Shown here in pieces: positions 49,640 to 60,818 of a stretch of DNA of 64,000 nucleotides. The stretch is taken from contig NC_087065.1 of NCBI RefSeq assembly GCF_963678635.1, positions 7,341,209-7,405,208 of the forward strand, given 5' to 3'. The DNA is from Symsagittifera roscoffensis. Taxonomy: Eukaryota > Xenacoelomorpha > Acoela > Convolutidae. How positions within the stretch are numbered: the stretch's first letter is position 1; every line of letters starts with the position of its first letter. Below the pieces are notes generated by a model, which saw only the letters and a program-made list of their open reading frames with translations, was not told the DNA's origin and searched no databases. The position numbers were made by a program, and so were the translations under genes.

Positions 49640-52600
49640 CATGATCAATCGGCTCGCAAAAAGTTGGTTGTTGTTCTGATCAACCTAACTTAATCAAGTT
49701 AAACAATATGGCAAATCGCTCTACAAAATTTAAATTTCATTTAGCAAATTGGTCAGCGAAAGGTTTAGATTTTCTAAACAAACTATGAAAAATTGAAGTA
49801 TTTCAAGATACGTGATGAAGCAAATTGGTCCGCTAAAAGTTTGAATTTTTCTAAGCGAACTTTTGCAAGCGATAGAAATTTATTTCTTGATAAAAGAAAA
49901 TTTTTAGTTTTTCAATTGAAGCCATTCAACCTGTGAAACTTTGAATTATTTCAAAATATTTCAAAGACCGAATCTGGCGAAATTTTTAAAATTTTCTAAG
50001 ATAGCTATTCGAGCTATGAAGCCTCGAAATATGACCAGTTATTTCATCGGATGGCAAAAATTTAAGGTTTTTCTTAAGTTATTCAAATGACAATTCCAAT
50101 TTTTTTTGAGTTATTTTTTAGACCAAATTGGCTCGCGAAAAAAAAGTGTTTCCAAGCAAGCAAACTTTTCAAGCTAAAAATTTTTGAATTATTTCGAGTT
50201 TTTTTTGCAGATCAAATCGGTTCGCGAACAAATCAACTTTCTCGAAGCAAGTCTCAAAACATTAAAAAATTATTTCATGAAGCGAAACCGATGGCAAAAG
50301 GTTATTTTTTTGTCTTAGCAAGCTGTTCAAGCTATTAAACTTTGAAATATTTCAAGATATTTTATGAAACCAATCGGATGGCAGAAGTTAGAATTTTTTC
50401 TATTGAATTCATTCAAGTGATGATACTTTGATTTTTTTTGAGTTTTTCGTAGACCGAATTGCCATGCAAAAAACAAGTATTTCTAAGCAAACTTTTCGAG
50501 CTATGAAATTTTGAATAGTTTTGAGTTTTTTGTAGATTGCATTGGTTCGCAAGAATCATTTTTTTTAAACAGGCCTCGAAATTTTAAAAAATGTCAAGTT
50601 ATTTCATGAAGCGAAACAGATGGCAAAAAATTAGTTTTTCCAAGCAATCTTTTCAAGCTATGAAATTTTATGATTTCACGTTATATCATGAAGCAAATCG
50701 TCCAGTGAAAAGCGTAAATTTCTCTACTGTAAGCTTTTAGGCGGTAAACTTTTGAAATATTTAAAGTTGCTATTGAGCAAATTGGTACGCAAAAAAAAAC
50801 TTTTCTCAAGCGAGCTATTCAAGTTACAAAACCATCAAGCTTAAAACGAAGCCATTAATTTTTTTTAATTAAAGCCATTCAAATTATGAAACATTGAATT
50901 ATTTCATATTAATTCATAAACCAAATAGGTTCGCAAATATTTCAAGTTTTTCCTGAGGAAGCATTTCAAGTTCTACAACTCCGAATCAGTTCAAATTATT
51001 TCATGGATAGTGAATCGGACGGCATGCAGGCAAGCTACTCACGCCATGAAACTTTGAAACATGAAGCAAATCAGTTGAAGAAAAATTAAGTTTTTCTATA
51101 AAAGCCATTCAAGCGATAAAAAATCTCAAGTTATTTTACAGAACGAATCAGTAAGTAAGCTAATCCAGCTAGGAAATTTCGAAATGAATCAAGTTGTTTC
51201 ATGTAGCAAATGGGGTATACGATAAGAGTTTGAAATATATCAAGTTATTTGATAGTGCGAATTAGTTTGCGCGCAAGCTGGTTTTTCTAAGCATGGTGAT
51301 TTTGAGTTGATTCGTTTCACACTGAAAAGAATCTGTGAATGCAAAGCTTAAAGAATTTTGAAGATTTTCTTAAATGTTGACCATAATGATTGCTTGCTTT
51401 TAACCATTGCACCTTATGAAACTGAAATTCTTTAAAATGTCTGGCAGACAAATCGGTTGGCGAAAGTTTAAGTTTTTCTAGGCAAGCTATTCAAGCCTTG
51501 AAACTTGGAATATCTGAAGTTCTATCATAGACGAATCATTTCGCGAAAAGGTAAAGTTTTTCTAGGCAAACTAACCAAAGCTATGAAACTAGAAAACTTC
51601 AAGTTGTCTCATAGACTAATCGGTTGGCAAAAACGTAGGGTTTTCTAAGCAAGCTATTCAAAGCTATGAAACTGAAAATTTTCAAGTTGTCTCATAGACT
51701 AATCAATTCGCAAAAATTCAAGTTTTCTAAGCAAGCTAATCAAGCCTTTAAATTTGGAAACATCTGAAGTTCTATCATAGACGAATCATTTCGCGAAAAG
51801 GTAAAGTTTTTCTAGGCAAACTAACCAAAGCTATGAAACTGGAAAACTTCAAGTTGTCTCATAGACTAATCGGTTGGCAAAAACGTAGGATTTTCTAAGC
51901 AAGCTATTCAAACCTATGAAACTGAAAATTTTCAAGTTGTCTCATAGACTAATCTAAGCAAGTTAGTTTTTCTAAGCATGGTGATTTTGAGTTGATTTGT
52001 TTCAGACTGAAAAGAATCTGTGAACGCAAGGCTTAAAGAATTTCGAAGCTCTTCTTAAATAATGACTAAAATGATCGCTTGCTCTTAACCATTGCACCTT
52101 ATGGCAGCTAAAATAGCATCAAAGTTTTTGCCATTAGTTTGAAATATAAGACAAGAAATTCGTCCTCAATAATCAATCGGCTCGCAAAAATTTAGCTCTT
52201 GATTTGATCAAGCTGTTCAAGCTATGAAATTTTGATCAATTTTAGCTTACACCATATCGTAAATTAATTTAATTTTTTTTATTTTCAAAAAAACGAATCG
52301 GTTTGCAACAAATTTAGGTTTTTCTAAGCAAGCTGTTCCAGCTAAAAACTTCGAAAACCTTCAAGTTAAATCATGAAGCAATTTGGATGGCAAAAAGTTT
52401 AAATTTTCCTGTTGAATCCATTTTCTGTTGAATCTAAAAATTTCAAATACCTTCAGATCAAATTTTTTCGCGGAGAAATTGAGTTTTTCCATGCGAGCAT
52501 TTCAAGCTATCAAAGTTTTAAAAACTTTAGTTATTTCATGGAGCAAATCAAGTGGCGTTATTTTATCGTTTTTTTATTGAAACCAGTAAGCAAGGAAACT

Positions 52601-53783
52601 TTGAAATATTTCAAGTTGGTTCTTAGACCGAATTAATTGGCGAAAAATCAAGATTTTCTCAAGCAAGATATTCAATCTTTGAAATATTTCAAGTTATTTC
52701 ATTGATCTAACTGGTTCGCAAAATCATGTTTTTTGCAAGCTATTAAGAAAAACTTTTTGAAAATTTTCAACGTATTCCATAGAGCGAATCAGTCCGAGAA
52801 GAATCAAAATTTCGTCGTAAGATATCTACTCAAGCTATGAAAGTTGAAATAGTTCGAGTTGTCTCATGAGAAGATTCAGAAAATGAAAAATTTATTTTTT
52901 CAATCGGAGCCACTCAACCATTGGAGTCACTCAACGAAACTTATTTCATAGAGCAACTCGGTCTGCAAAAATCTTTAATTAAAGGAAACTATTCAAGCTA
53001 TGAAGCTTTGAAATACTAAAAAAAATTCTCGAAATATTTTTCAAATTTTTTTGAAAGGTATCGTCTTATTTCATAGAGCGAACCAGTCCCGGCAAAATCA
53101 AGGTTTTCGAAAACAAGCTATTCCATCAATGAAACTTTGAAAATCTAAAGCTATTCCACACTAATCAGCTAATCAAAGACATGAAACTGAAAATTTTCAA
53201 GTTGCCTCGCAGACAAATCGGTTGGCGAAAGTAAAAGTTTTTCTAGGCAAAACTTGAAAATCTCTCAGAAAATCTGAAATATCTGAAGCTCTATCATAGA
53301 CGAATCATTTCGCGAAAAAGAAAAATTTTTCTAGGCAAACTAACCAAAGCTATGAAACTGGAAAACTTCAAATTGTCTCATAGACTAATCGGTTGGCAAA
53401 AACGTAGGATTTTCTAAGCAAGCTATTCAAAGCTATGAAATCGAATTTTTCAAGTTGTCTCATAGACTAAGCGGCTGGCGAAAAGTTAAGTTTTGCTAAG
53501 CAATCTATTCAAAGACATGAAACTGAAATTTTTCAAGTCGCCTTGCAGACAAATTGGTTGGCAAAATTTAATTTTTTCTGGGCAAGCTATTCAAGCCTTG
53601 AAACTTGAAATATCTCTCAGAAATAATGAAACATCTGAAGCTCTATCATAGACGAATCATTTTGCGAAAAGGTAAAGTTTTTCTAGGCAAACTAACCAAG
53701 GCTATGAAACTCGAAAACTTCAAGTTGTCTCATGGGCTAATCGGTTGGCGAAAAATTAAGTTTTTCTAGGCAAGCAATTCAAG
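49640..53783. repeat. 83-bp satellite array, left block
   Basis: Short words recur in fixed order: CATAGAC, AATCGGTT(C/G)GC, AAAAGTTTAAGTTTTTCTAA, GCAAGCTATTCAAGC, TATGAAACTTTGAA and ATTTCAAGTTATTTC. In the best-preserved part, 51609 to 51692 gives exactly 83 bp. A higher-order unit of about 250 bp (three monomers) is seen at 51525 versus 51775. Monomers are most diverged to the left. Confidence 0.85.
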
Positions 53784-53788
53784 CCTTG

Positions 53789-54119
53789 TGTCATGAGGAG
53801 ACCTTCGGTACCTCACTCTATTCTATTTATTTATGAATATCTTATATAACTATGTCTTATTATCTATTCATCATAGTGCTGTAATTTGACTCAAGGACAA
53901 ATCTCACCAGCCTGATCGTCTGTCACTTGAGAATGAGAAAATGCCAGTTGCGAAAGCCTGATGTGTAAATTCGAGTTGTGAAAACTGTTAATCTTTATTA
54001 AGGTCTGGAAACGATTATTCCTAATACATTACTCTATTCTATCTGTTTATATATCATATCTAATTCAGTATTCGGATTTTATGAACAAGTTTTCCCTGCA
54101 CTGACTGAGGGAAATCTCA
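53789..54119 (+). repeat. 5' LTR of the Ty3/gypsy element
   Basis: It matches 60502-60813 but contains about 19 extra bases near its end (ACAAGTTTTCCCTGCACTG region). Confidence 0.95.
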
Positions 54120-55282
54120 TGGCGCAGCCAGCAGTTCCTGTGAATGAAGACAGGACTGACATACTCGGAATACCCCAATTTTGGGCTAAAACATCGATTA
54201 ACCCACCATTTATTTGGGAGACATGGTTGGGACAGTTTTTCTTGGCCGTTAGTCTCAAAGGCAATATCTCGCCGGGGAATGTGTTAGTTGCCCCAGCGGA
54301 GTTAGTTGATGAACCTTATCCGAAGCCTGAAGCTCCAGGAATCGATGAAAATGCAGCAGATGTGGCAAACAGGACTCTTCGAGTTACAGCAGCGAATAGA
54401 AGAATCGACGAGTACAATCAAGAAAGGAGACGGAAAGGCCCTCGTATAGGACATAACTGGTGCTATCACAAGGCAGAGGCGCGTCTAAAATCTAGACTCT
54501 TCTTTGCGCTAGGAAATGAGGGAAAGAAGCGATTTTTGGATTCTTATCCTCATGTGGACTTGAATACATCCTCTTTCATTGACTTTCACAAATGTTGTGA
54601 AGATCTATTCAAAGCAGAGCGGGATTATACAGTCGAACAAATTAAGTTGTATAACACAATTTTTATGCAGGAAAATGATTCGTTTTTCTCGTTCAACGCA
54701 CGACTAAGCGCTCAAACCGCGTTATGTAATTGGCCGATCGACCAAGAAAGAGCCACTTTGAAGGACTTATTTATTGGTCGTATTAGTTATGTAGAGGTTC
54801 AACGGCAACTAATCAGGGCGAAGGCTAATCTTGACGACACTCTGCAATTGGCATTGGAGAATGAGAAAAGAGCTAAGACATCAGAGCAATTCCAGAAGTT
54901 ACTACCACATAAGAACTCTTCTTCGACAAACGCCAGTTCCATTCGGGTCAAACTTCTTCGGTCCAGCAATCCAGGAATCAGGGAAACAACAGTCGCGGAG
55001 GAGGCCCAAATCGTTCCAATCAACGCCAGAATCAAAACAAACCTTGCTAATTTTGTTGTAGCCCATTTTCCCTCGAACGCCGTCGGACGTGCCCGGCCAG
55101 AGAAGCTACTTGTAATGATTGTAAAAAAAGGTCAATTTGCCAAGGTATGTAACACTACAATACGCCGAGTCAACAGGACGAGGCATCTACCGATCAAGAG
55201 TGCAATTTTATCGATGCAAACGATGATAGCGAACCGGAATATGGAGTCATGGCAGTGGATATCGTATAAATCAATAATATAG
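54119..55282 (+). CDS. gag: Ty3/gypsy Gag (387 aa)
   Basis: The ATG uses the last LTR base. The capsid-like core is recognisable by FIWETWLGQFFLAV near the start, then LKSRLFFALGNEGKKRFLDS and MQENDSFFSFNARLSAQTAL. The zinc knuckle near residues 330-345 is split between frames: the first cysteines (ATCNDC) are read in another frame and the last part (KKGQFAKVC) in this one, across a run of seven A (about 55125). Either the knuckle is broken by a single-base change or the site shifts frame. Beyond it the frame looks non-coding, so the last about 50 residues are doubtful. Confidence 0.75.
   Translation: MAQPAVPVNEDRTDILGIPQFWAKTSINPPFIWETWLGQFFLAVSLKGNISPGNVLVAPAELVDEPYPKPEAPGIDENAADVANRTLRVTAANRRIDEYNQERRRKGPRIGHNWCYHKAEARLKSRLFFALGNEGKKRFLDSYPHVDLNTSSFIDFHKCCEDLFKAERDYTVEQIKLYNTIFMQENDSFFSFNARLSAQTALCNWPIDQERATLKDLFIGRISYVEVQRQLIRAKANLDDTLQLALENEKRAKTSEQFQKLLPHKNSSSTNASSIRVKLLRSSNPGIRETTVAEEAQIVPINARIKTNLANFVVAHFPSNAVGRARPEKLLVMIVKKGQFAKVCNTTIRRVNRTRHLPIKSAILSMQTMIANRNMESWQWISYKSII
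54120..54137 (+). other. Putative primer-binding site overlapping the Gag start
   Basis: TGGCGCAGCCAGCAGTTC begins at the base after the LTR. Its reverse complement ends GCTGCGCCA, which fits a tRNA with a G discriminator base (serine-tRNA-like). It lies inside the first codons of the Gag frame. Confidence 0.6.
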
Positions 55283-55355
55283 AACTCTTAAAGGCGGAGG
55301 AAGGACAACCGAGGAGCCCCTTTATTCAATTACGTTCCGGTAACTCATTTTTTAA

Positions 55356-55487
55356 GCTACGGTGGATACCGGTAGTCCCGTTTCATTCCTGAACAAGAAA
55401 ACGGCGGAAATACCGGTGAGACAGCTTCCCCATGTTACGTTTAAGGACGTCGGGAGATATCCACTAGGTGTCACTTACGTGGATTAA
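55356..55487 (+). pseudogene. Aspartic protease remnant of the Ty3/gypsy element
   Basis: A 43-codon open frame contains VDTGSPVSFLNKKTAEIPVR, with the catalytic D-T-G at 55365-55373. It is closed by stops on both sides, so the protease is fragmentary. Confidence 0.65.
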
Positions 55488-55736
55488 AAAAAAACCAATT
55501 AACCTGTTTGGGTCATTGGAAATTCCGATTGCGTCGAAAGGGTAGAAAATCGACAACGCGCGTTTCTTGGTGTCCGAAAATCGGACTCGAAATTTGCTTG
55601 GTTAAACCTTCACGAACAATTGGGAATTGAAGCAGTTCAACGAGGACCCACTGAAGTTAACTTCACAGAGGATGTGGAGGAATTGGACCCTTCTTCTCAA
55701 TTCTGGAGGGACCACTTTGTGAAAAGGTAGTCTAAT

Positions 55737-56654
55737 GTGTTCAACAGGCTGGGGAGGTCGAAAAACCATAAAGTGTTCACCAACTTTAAAGATCGTTTGA
55801 TACCTAGGCAAGTTAAAGGCCGCAAAGTCCCCATTCATTTACAAGATCGAGTCACGTCTGTGATCAAAAAGTTAATCAAAGATAAACATATTGAAAAATT
55901 AGAAAAGTGTACGACGGACCATTTTTTTGCACCCATAGTACTAACTGCTAAAAAGGACGAGACAACAAAACTTGCACTTAATGCTAAACCAATGAATGCC
56001 CAAATCTGGCAAAACAAGTACCAAATGCCTAATATGCATGAATTGATTGATTCGGCGGCTCAAATCATCACTAGAGACACACCTGGAAAAGTGTGGTTTA
56101 CATCTCTTGACCTCAAATAAGCTTTTAGTCAGTTACCATTATCTGATTTAACCAGTAGTCCTTGTAACTTTAGTATTTTGTGTGGAGAAGCAACCGGCAC
56201 ATATCGATTCAATACTGGTTTCTACGGATTGACGGATATGCCCACGGAATTTCAGAAAGCGATGGATTGTACTTTACAAGGATTGGAAGGAGTCATATTT
56301 TACCTTGATGATATACTGGTGGTCACTAAAGGAAGAGTTGAAGATCACAACACTTTAGTCGAAAAGGTCAGGGATCGATTGAATGAAGAAGGATGGGCGC
56401 TAAAACTAAGCAAATGTGAGTTCTCGGTTAACAAGTTAGTCTGGTTAGGGTATGAAATCGATGAATCTGGTTACACTCCGAAGTTTTCAAAAATCGAGGC
56501 TATCCAATCATTTATGCCATCGAAAACCCTTAAGCAATTAAGATCATTCATGGGAACTCTCAATCATCTTCAACAGTTCATTCCAGAATTGCTTAAGTAC
56601 ACGGTCGCATTCCGAGCATCTTTGAAAGCGGAAAATAAGAAATCCTTTGTGTGA
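55737..56654 (+). pseudogene. pol: Ty3/gypsy reverse transcriptase with in-frame stop
   Basis: The frame contains RKVPIHLQDRVTSVIKKLI, motif A FTSLDLK, FNTGFYGLTDMPTEFQKAM and the catalytic YLDDILVV, then LRSFMGTLNHLQQFIPELL. A TAA (56118-56120) lies right after motif A. The same frame resumes immediately (AFSQLPLSD), so a point nonsense change is likely. The frame ends at TGA 56652-56654, again followed by homologous sequence in frame. Confidence 0.85.
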
Positions 56655-57241
56655 GGGGAAGAGCAAGATACTGCTTTTCAGAAAATTTTAGACCTCATTG
56701 CAAACATTCCTAACTTGTATCACTATGATGCCTCAAAAGCTTCTCGAGTAAAATGTGACGCGAGTCACAGTGGACTAGGAGCTTGTTTGGAACAGGAAGT
56801 AGCACCAAATGTCTGGGCCCGATTGCGTTTGCCTCTAGGTTTCTTAATTCAGCAGAAATCAAATATAGCACTAATGAGTTAGAGCTTCTGGCCATTGTGT
56901 GGGCGTGCGAACTAGGTAAGCGTTTTGTTATCTTAACCGATCACAAAGCTATTATCTCAGCACTCATTGAAACGTATGGCAAGAAATCTTATCAGTCGCG
57001 GTTATCTCGTTGGGCGCATCGTCTCATCCCGTTTGATTATGTAACTGAACATGTACCAGGTCCCTCTCTGGGTTTTGTAGTTTATATGTCGAGACACCCG
57101 ACATTTAAAGCTCCTCTACCGTCGTCGCATGACGAAGTATTTGTCATTAAATCTATTCAAGCCTTTCATAATACTTTAAACTCAATCTGCACTCCGTTCA
57201 GATCGCAAATACTGTCTGTAGGGGCAAGTTTCATATCATAA
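56655..57241 (+). pseudogene. pol: Ty3/gypsy RNase H, split between two frames
   Basis: The first part, in the RT frame, has KCDASHSGLGACLEQEV. Near 56800 the homology moves to the frame open at 56783-57241, with STNELELLAIVWACELGKRF and ILTDHKAI. All expected acidic residues are present, but not in one frame. Confidence 0.8.
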
Positions 57242-57668
57242 TCGACTTCAAACGACCAAACGGTACGGTAAAAATTGGAGGTAATATTCGCCACCTCCTA
57301 ACGAAAACAATGGACAAATCATCTGCTGTCTTAATTGACCAATCGGATTCTTGCAAGTGTCGCTCGTCGCCCATTGAGGGCGTCGCGTTTAATAACCAAC
57401 TCATTACCCAATCCCTAGAGGTTAATTTGTTATCTAGTTACGGTATCTCGTCGCTAGAGGGCGTTAAATCATGCTCTCAGTCAATCAGCCAATCACAGGC
57501 TCGTATGCAAAATCGCGGTTTTGCGTTCTCGCCGCGAGAGGTCGACTCTTCATGCTCTAGTCCGCTCGACCACTCACAGCCTAGTATGCAAATAAGATAC
57601 GTTAAACCGGAAGTTTGTGAAGGGAAATCATTGTCTCCGACCTTACATCTCAAAGTCAAGTTACATTA
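57242..57668 (+). other. RNase H to integrase linker with repeats, CCAAT and octamer-like motifs
   Basis: A frame open here (ATG 57310, to 57684) continues coding-like sequence after RNase H (KFHIIIDFKRPNGTVKIGGN upstream of the ATG). The DNA has two related blocks of about 75 bp (roughly 57445-57515 and 57525-57595). They contain CCAATCACAGGCTCGTATGC and ATGCAAATAAG. The ATG of the integrase frame follows at 57669. It may be a coding linker, an internal promoter, or both. Confidence 0.4.
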
Positions 57669-59005
57669 TGGATGCTTCAAATAATCTCGCTCAAAACTCT
57701 GCTCTAAGCTCTACTCTAAATAACTCTAATACTTCTACTAATTCTACTGATCTCGCAAATAATACACTTGAACAATCAAATCTCCTTAACTTCGTTGAAA
57801 ATGTTTCTACAAATTCCCCTAATTTTCGTATCCCAAGTCAACAAAGATGCGGATTCTCAAGTGCTAGCTCCATGAATCGTTCGAGTCGATTGAATCAGAT
57901 ACGGAACCGAAATCTGCCCAGGATGAAACACTCTCAAGACCGTTTTGTGGTCGCTCGGGGACAGTCCACACGGAAGGCCCTTGCCCAATTTCTGGACAAG
58001 TGCCGGAGGGAGAGACTGACGAAGCAGGCCCGACAAAAAGAAGTGGTTAGATTGGGATTTCATGCCAGTAATAATCACAAATCGTTGGTTACTTCAGACA
58101 AGACGAAAGTTGTCGGCTTACCAGGACTTTTTGACGTTGACCTGTTGAGGGAGCTTACGGGAGAAGACCGGTTCCTCGGACCGATGCCGACGGCGATCAT
58201 CAACAAGGACGTGCAATCCTTTAACAAACTGGGGACGTACATGGCCCAATTCTGGACGAAGGCGGCGGTGATGAATAACTGCGTCTTGATAGACAACAAG
58301 TTGGCTATCCCTGAGCAGCTGCGGAGTGCCATCCTGACTCGATTTCACCGATCGCATCCTGGACAGGCGGCTATGATGAACGCTTCTGAATACATATGGT
58401 GGCCGTTTCTCAATCGTCAGATTGTTAATGTCTGTGAAAAATGCCCGGAATGTACTCTATTTGGTAAGAATATCAAAACTTTAACAACTTATAACTCTGC
58501 TAAACCATTACCACCGCTGTCAGCCCCGAATCAAGAAGTACAACTTGATTTTGCGGGTCCGTTAATTGATGATAAAAAGGGGAAGATTCATATTCTAGTC
58601 GCAATCGACCGCTTTTCTAAATACCCTTTGGTGATGTTAACTAAGACAACGAGTGCGAAAAAAATGGTCAAGTTCTTAAGATCATACCTTCGTAATCACG
58701 GCATTCCGAAAAGCATTAGAACGGATCACGGCTCTGGGTTTAACTCTGACATTGTTAAAGAGTCTTGCAAAAGTAGAGGCATAAAACATGTCCTCACAGC
58801 GGTGGGGGATCATCGCAGTTGCGGGCTGGTTGAACGGTCCATTCAGACCATTAAACGGAAGTTGGGAACCGAGAAATTAGATCCTAATTTTACAAACTTG
58901 AAATCAACATTACAACAAATCGTTGACGATATTCGGAAAACAAAACACTCTACGTTAAAAACATCTTCTTTTGAGCTACACTATGGTGGAAAACCTAATA
59001 CTTAG
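57669..59005 (+). CDS. pol: Ty3/gypsy integrase (about 445 aa)
   Basis: After an Asn/Ser/Thr-rich start and a basic stretch comes the zinc-binding module (H-R-S-H then CEKCPEC). The catalytic core follows: VQLDFAGPL (Asp), RTDHGSGF (Asp) and GLVERSIQTIKRKL (Glu). The core is intact and the frame has no stop. I give the start as ATG 57669 because coding-like composition begins there, although the frame is open from 57617. It catalyses insertion of the cDNA. Confidence 0.8.
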
Positions 59006-59160
59006 TTCTCGATAGCACGTGATAATGTTGTTAATTCTCCTACTTCGGCGCAAGGACTGGAAAGAAACCTCCTGTCACCGGAGCAGCGATCAAGCCAAGA
59101 CTATAGCCGGGACGGGGCTAAAGTTGTGCCTCGAGGAATTTCACGTAGTCCGGACATTCC

Positions 59161-60297
59161 ATGCAAGTTCAAACCACTTTTTGGAGTGGGCAATCGAGTA
59201 GCAGACAGTCAGCCGTACAAAACTCTGGAGATCTTGCTAAGGCAGCTAACACTTGGAATCAGTTGAAACGGAATGTGCAACCGCAACAGGGATGCGAGCT
59301 CCTTCGGGAATTGACCGCCCGAAATAGTGATCTTGCCACCTCGCTGAAAAATAGGATTACAAAGGGGATGTTACGCGTCTACGATCATGTTAGAGATCCG
59401 TCAGCGCCAGCCTTATCGCATTCTCAGCGAATGAATGTGTCGTCTTCAACGAGGCCAAAAAGACTCTCAAAAACACGTAAATTAGAAAAACTAGTTTTGC
59501 AAGATCCTCTAAGAGTCAAAATATTTCGGAAAGTGCTTGATCGAAAATCAGGAAAACCTCTATTCAAACTAACTAAAATCAAAATTACTCGTATTACGGA
59601 CCACACTTACATAACTGACAAGGAAAAAGTCTACCGAAAAAATCATCCAAGCTTAAGACATAACTTTAACTACCCTAAGTTTTCAACTGCGCCTGGCACA
59701 ATGGGAGAGAGAATCCAAAGACGAATTTGTCCTCGGCCTCACTCTCATCAATCTACTTCACCAATTCAGAAGCACACGAGCGAACCTTCCAAGGGCAAGG
59801 TGATCGATCTTACTGCGGAGTTGTCGAGTGAGAACTCATTGATCACTGTACCACAGCTTGAGTTCGTGGAGGCACCCCGTTCAACGCCGCAGGGCGTGGC
59901 TCAGGAGATTGTTCCGCCACAGATAACGACTATGCCATTGACTACTGTAACAGCTTCAGCATCGACAACGGATCCCTTGGCAACGCCTCATGAGTCGTCC
60001 ACTCAATCGGGACCCCATACGTCAGGAAATGGTCAACAAGAGGAGATTCGGGGCGCGGCTACAACAGTTCTTCCGGAGGTCACTGATTCTACCAAGAGTG
60101 CCTCAACCCGGTCTTCAGGGCGTTCCAAGAAACCTACGAGGTTTTTTGGCGACCCTCTTTGCCATTCAGTTAAGAGTGTCACAGAGTCTGTGCCTACTAA
60201 ATCATCGCCACAAGAACCTACCCTAGAGCAGACGATTGCTACTTCATTCGCCCCAATTGGTCGCAAAGGAAATCCAGCTGCCTTTCCCGAGGACTAA
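59161..60297 (+). pseudogene. pol: Ty3/gypsy Pol C-terminal extension (378 codons)
   Basis: The frame follows the integrase core after a frame change (59005 to 59161). It has a basic first half (TRKLEKLVLQDPLRVKIFRK, then LFKLTKIKITRITDHTYITD, like the small C-terminal integrase fold) and a Ser/Thr/Pro-rich tail. It ends 204 bp before the 3' LTR. Sequence in another frame at 59010-59230 (VVNSPTSAQGLERNLLSPEQ) probably belongs to the same protein. Confidence 0.65.
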
Positions 60298-60501
60298 AGA
60301 ACAGGTTACGCCGTTCAAGAGGATTAGAATTGAGGAACCTAAGAGTGACTCCTGAAACCTCAAACTTACTTAAACTTTATCTTCTTTTTGCCTTACTATT
60401 CGACCGTGTCGACTCTCTGCAGGGGCTATACTGCATTGCTATTCCATACTTTCGTTAAAGCCAAAATTTATACATGATAAATTTTCTTCCAGAGGGGGGA
60501 A

Positions 60502-60813
60502 TGTCATGAGGCGACCTTCGGTACCTCACTCTGTTCTATTTATTTAAGTATATTTTATATAACTATGTCTTATTATCTATTCATCATAGTGCTGTAAATT
60601 GACTCAAGGACAAATCTTACCAGCCTGATTGTCTGTCACTTGAGAATGTGAAAATGCCAGTTGCGAAAGCCTGAGGTCTAAGATCGAGTTGAGAAATCTG
60701 TTAATCTTTATTCAAGTCTGGAAACGATTATTCTATATACATTACTCTATTCTATCTATTTATATATCATATTTAATTCAGTATTCGGATTTTACTAACT
60801 GAGGGAAATCTCA
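60502..60813 (+). repeat. 3' LTR of the Ty3/gypsy element
   Basis: It begins directly after the polypurine tract and ends directly before the CCTTG target duplication. Confidence 0.95.
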
Positions 60814-60818
60814 CCTTG

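Larger units (their letters stand above)
53789..60813 (+). mobile_element. Ty3/gypsy LTR retrotransposon, 7.0 kb, degenerate
   Basis: The LTRs at 53789-54119 (331 bp) and 60502-60813 (312 bp) start TGTCATGAGG and end AATCTCA. A 5-bp target duplication CCTTG flanks them (53784-53788, 60814-60818). A PBS-like site follows the 5' LTR, and a polypurine tract AGAGGGGGGAA (60491-60501) precedes the 3' LTR. Gag, protease, RT, RNase H, integrase and a C-terminal extension are present in Ty3/gypsy order. In-frame stops and frame changes in Pol make it non-autonomous. The LTRs differ by a 19-bp indel and several substitutions, so this insertion is older than the giant element. Confidence 0.95.
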
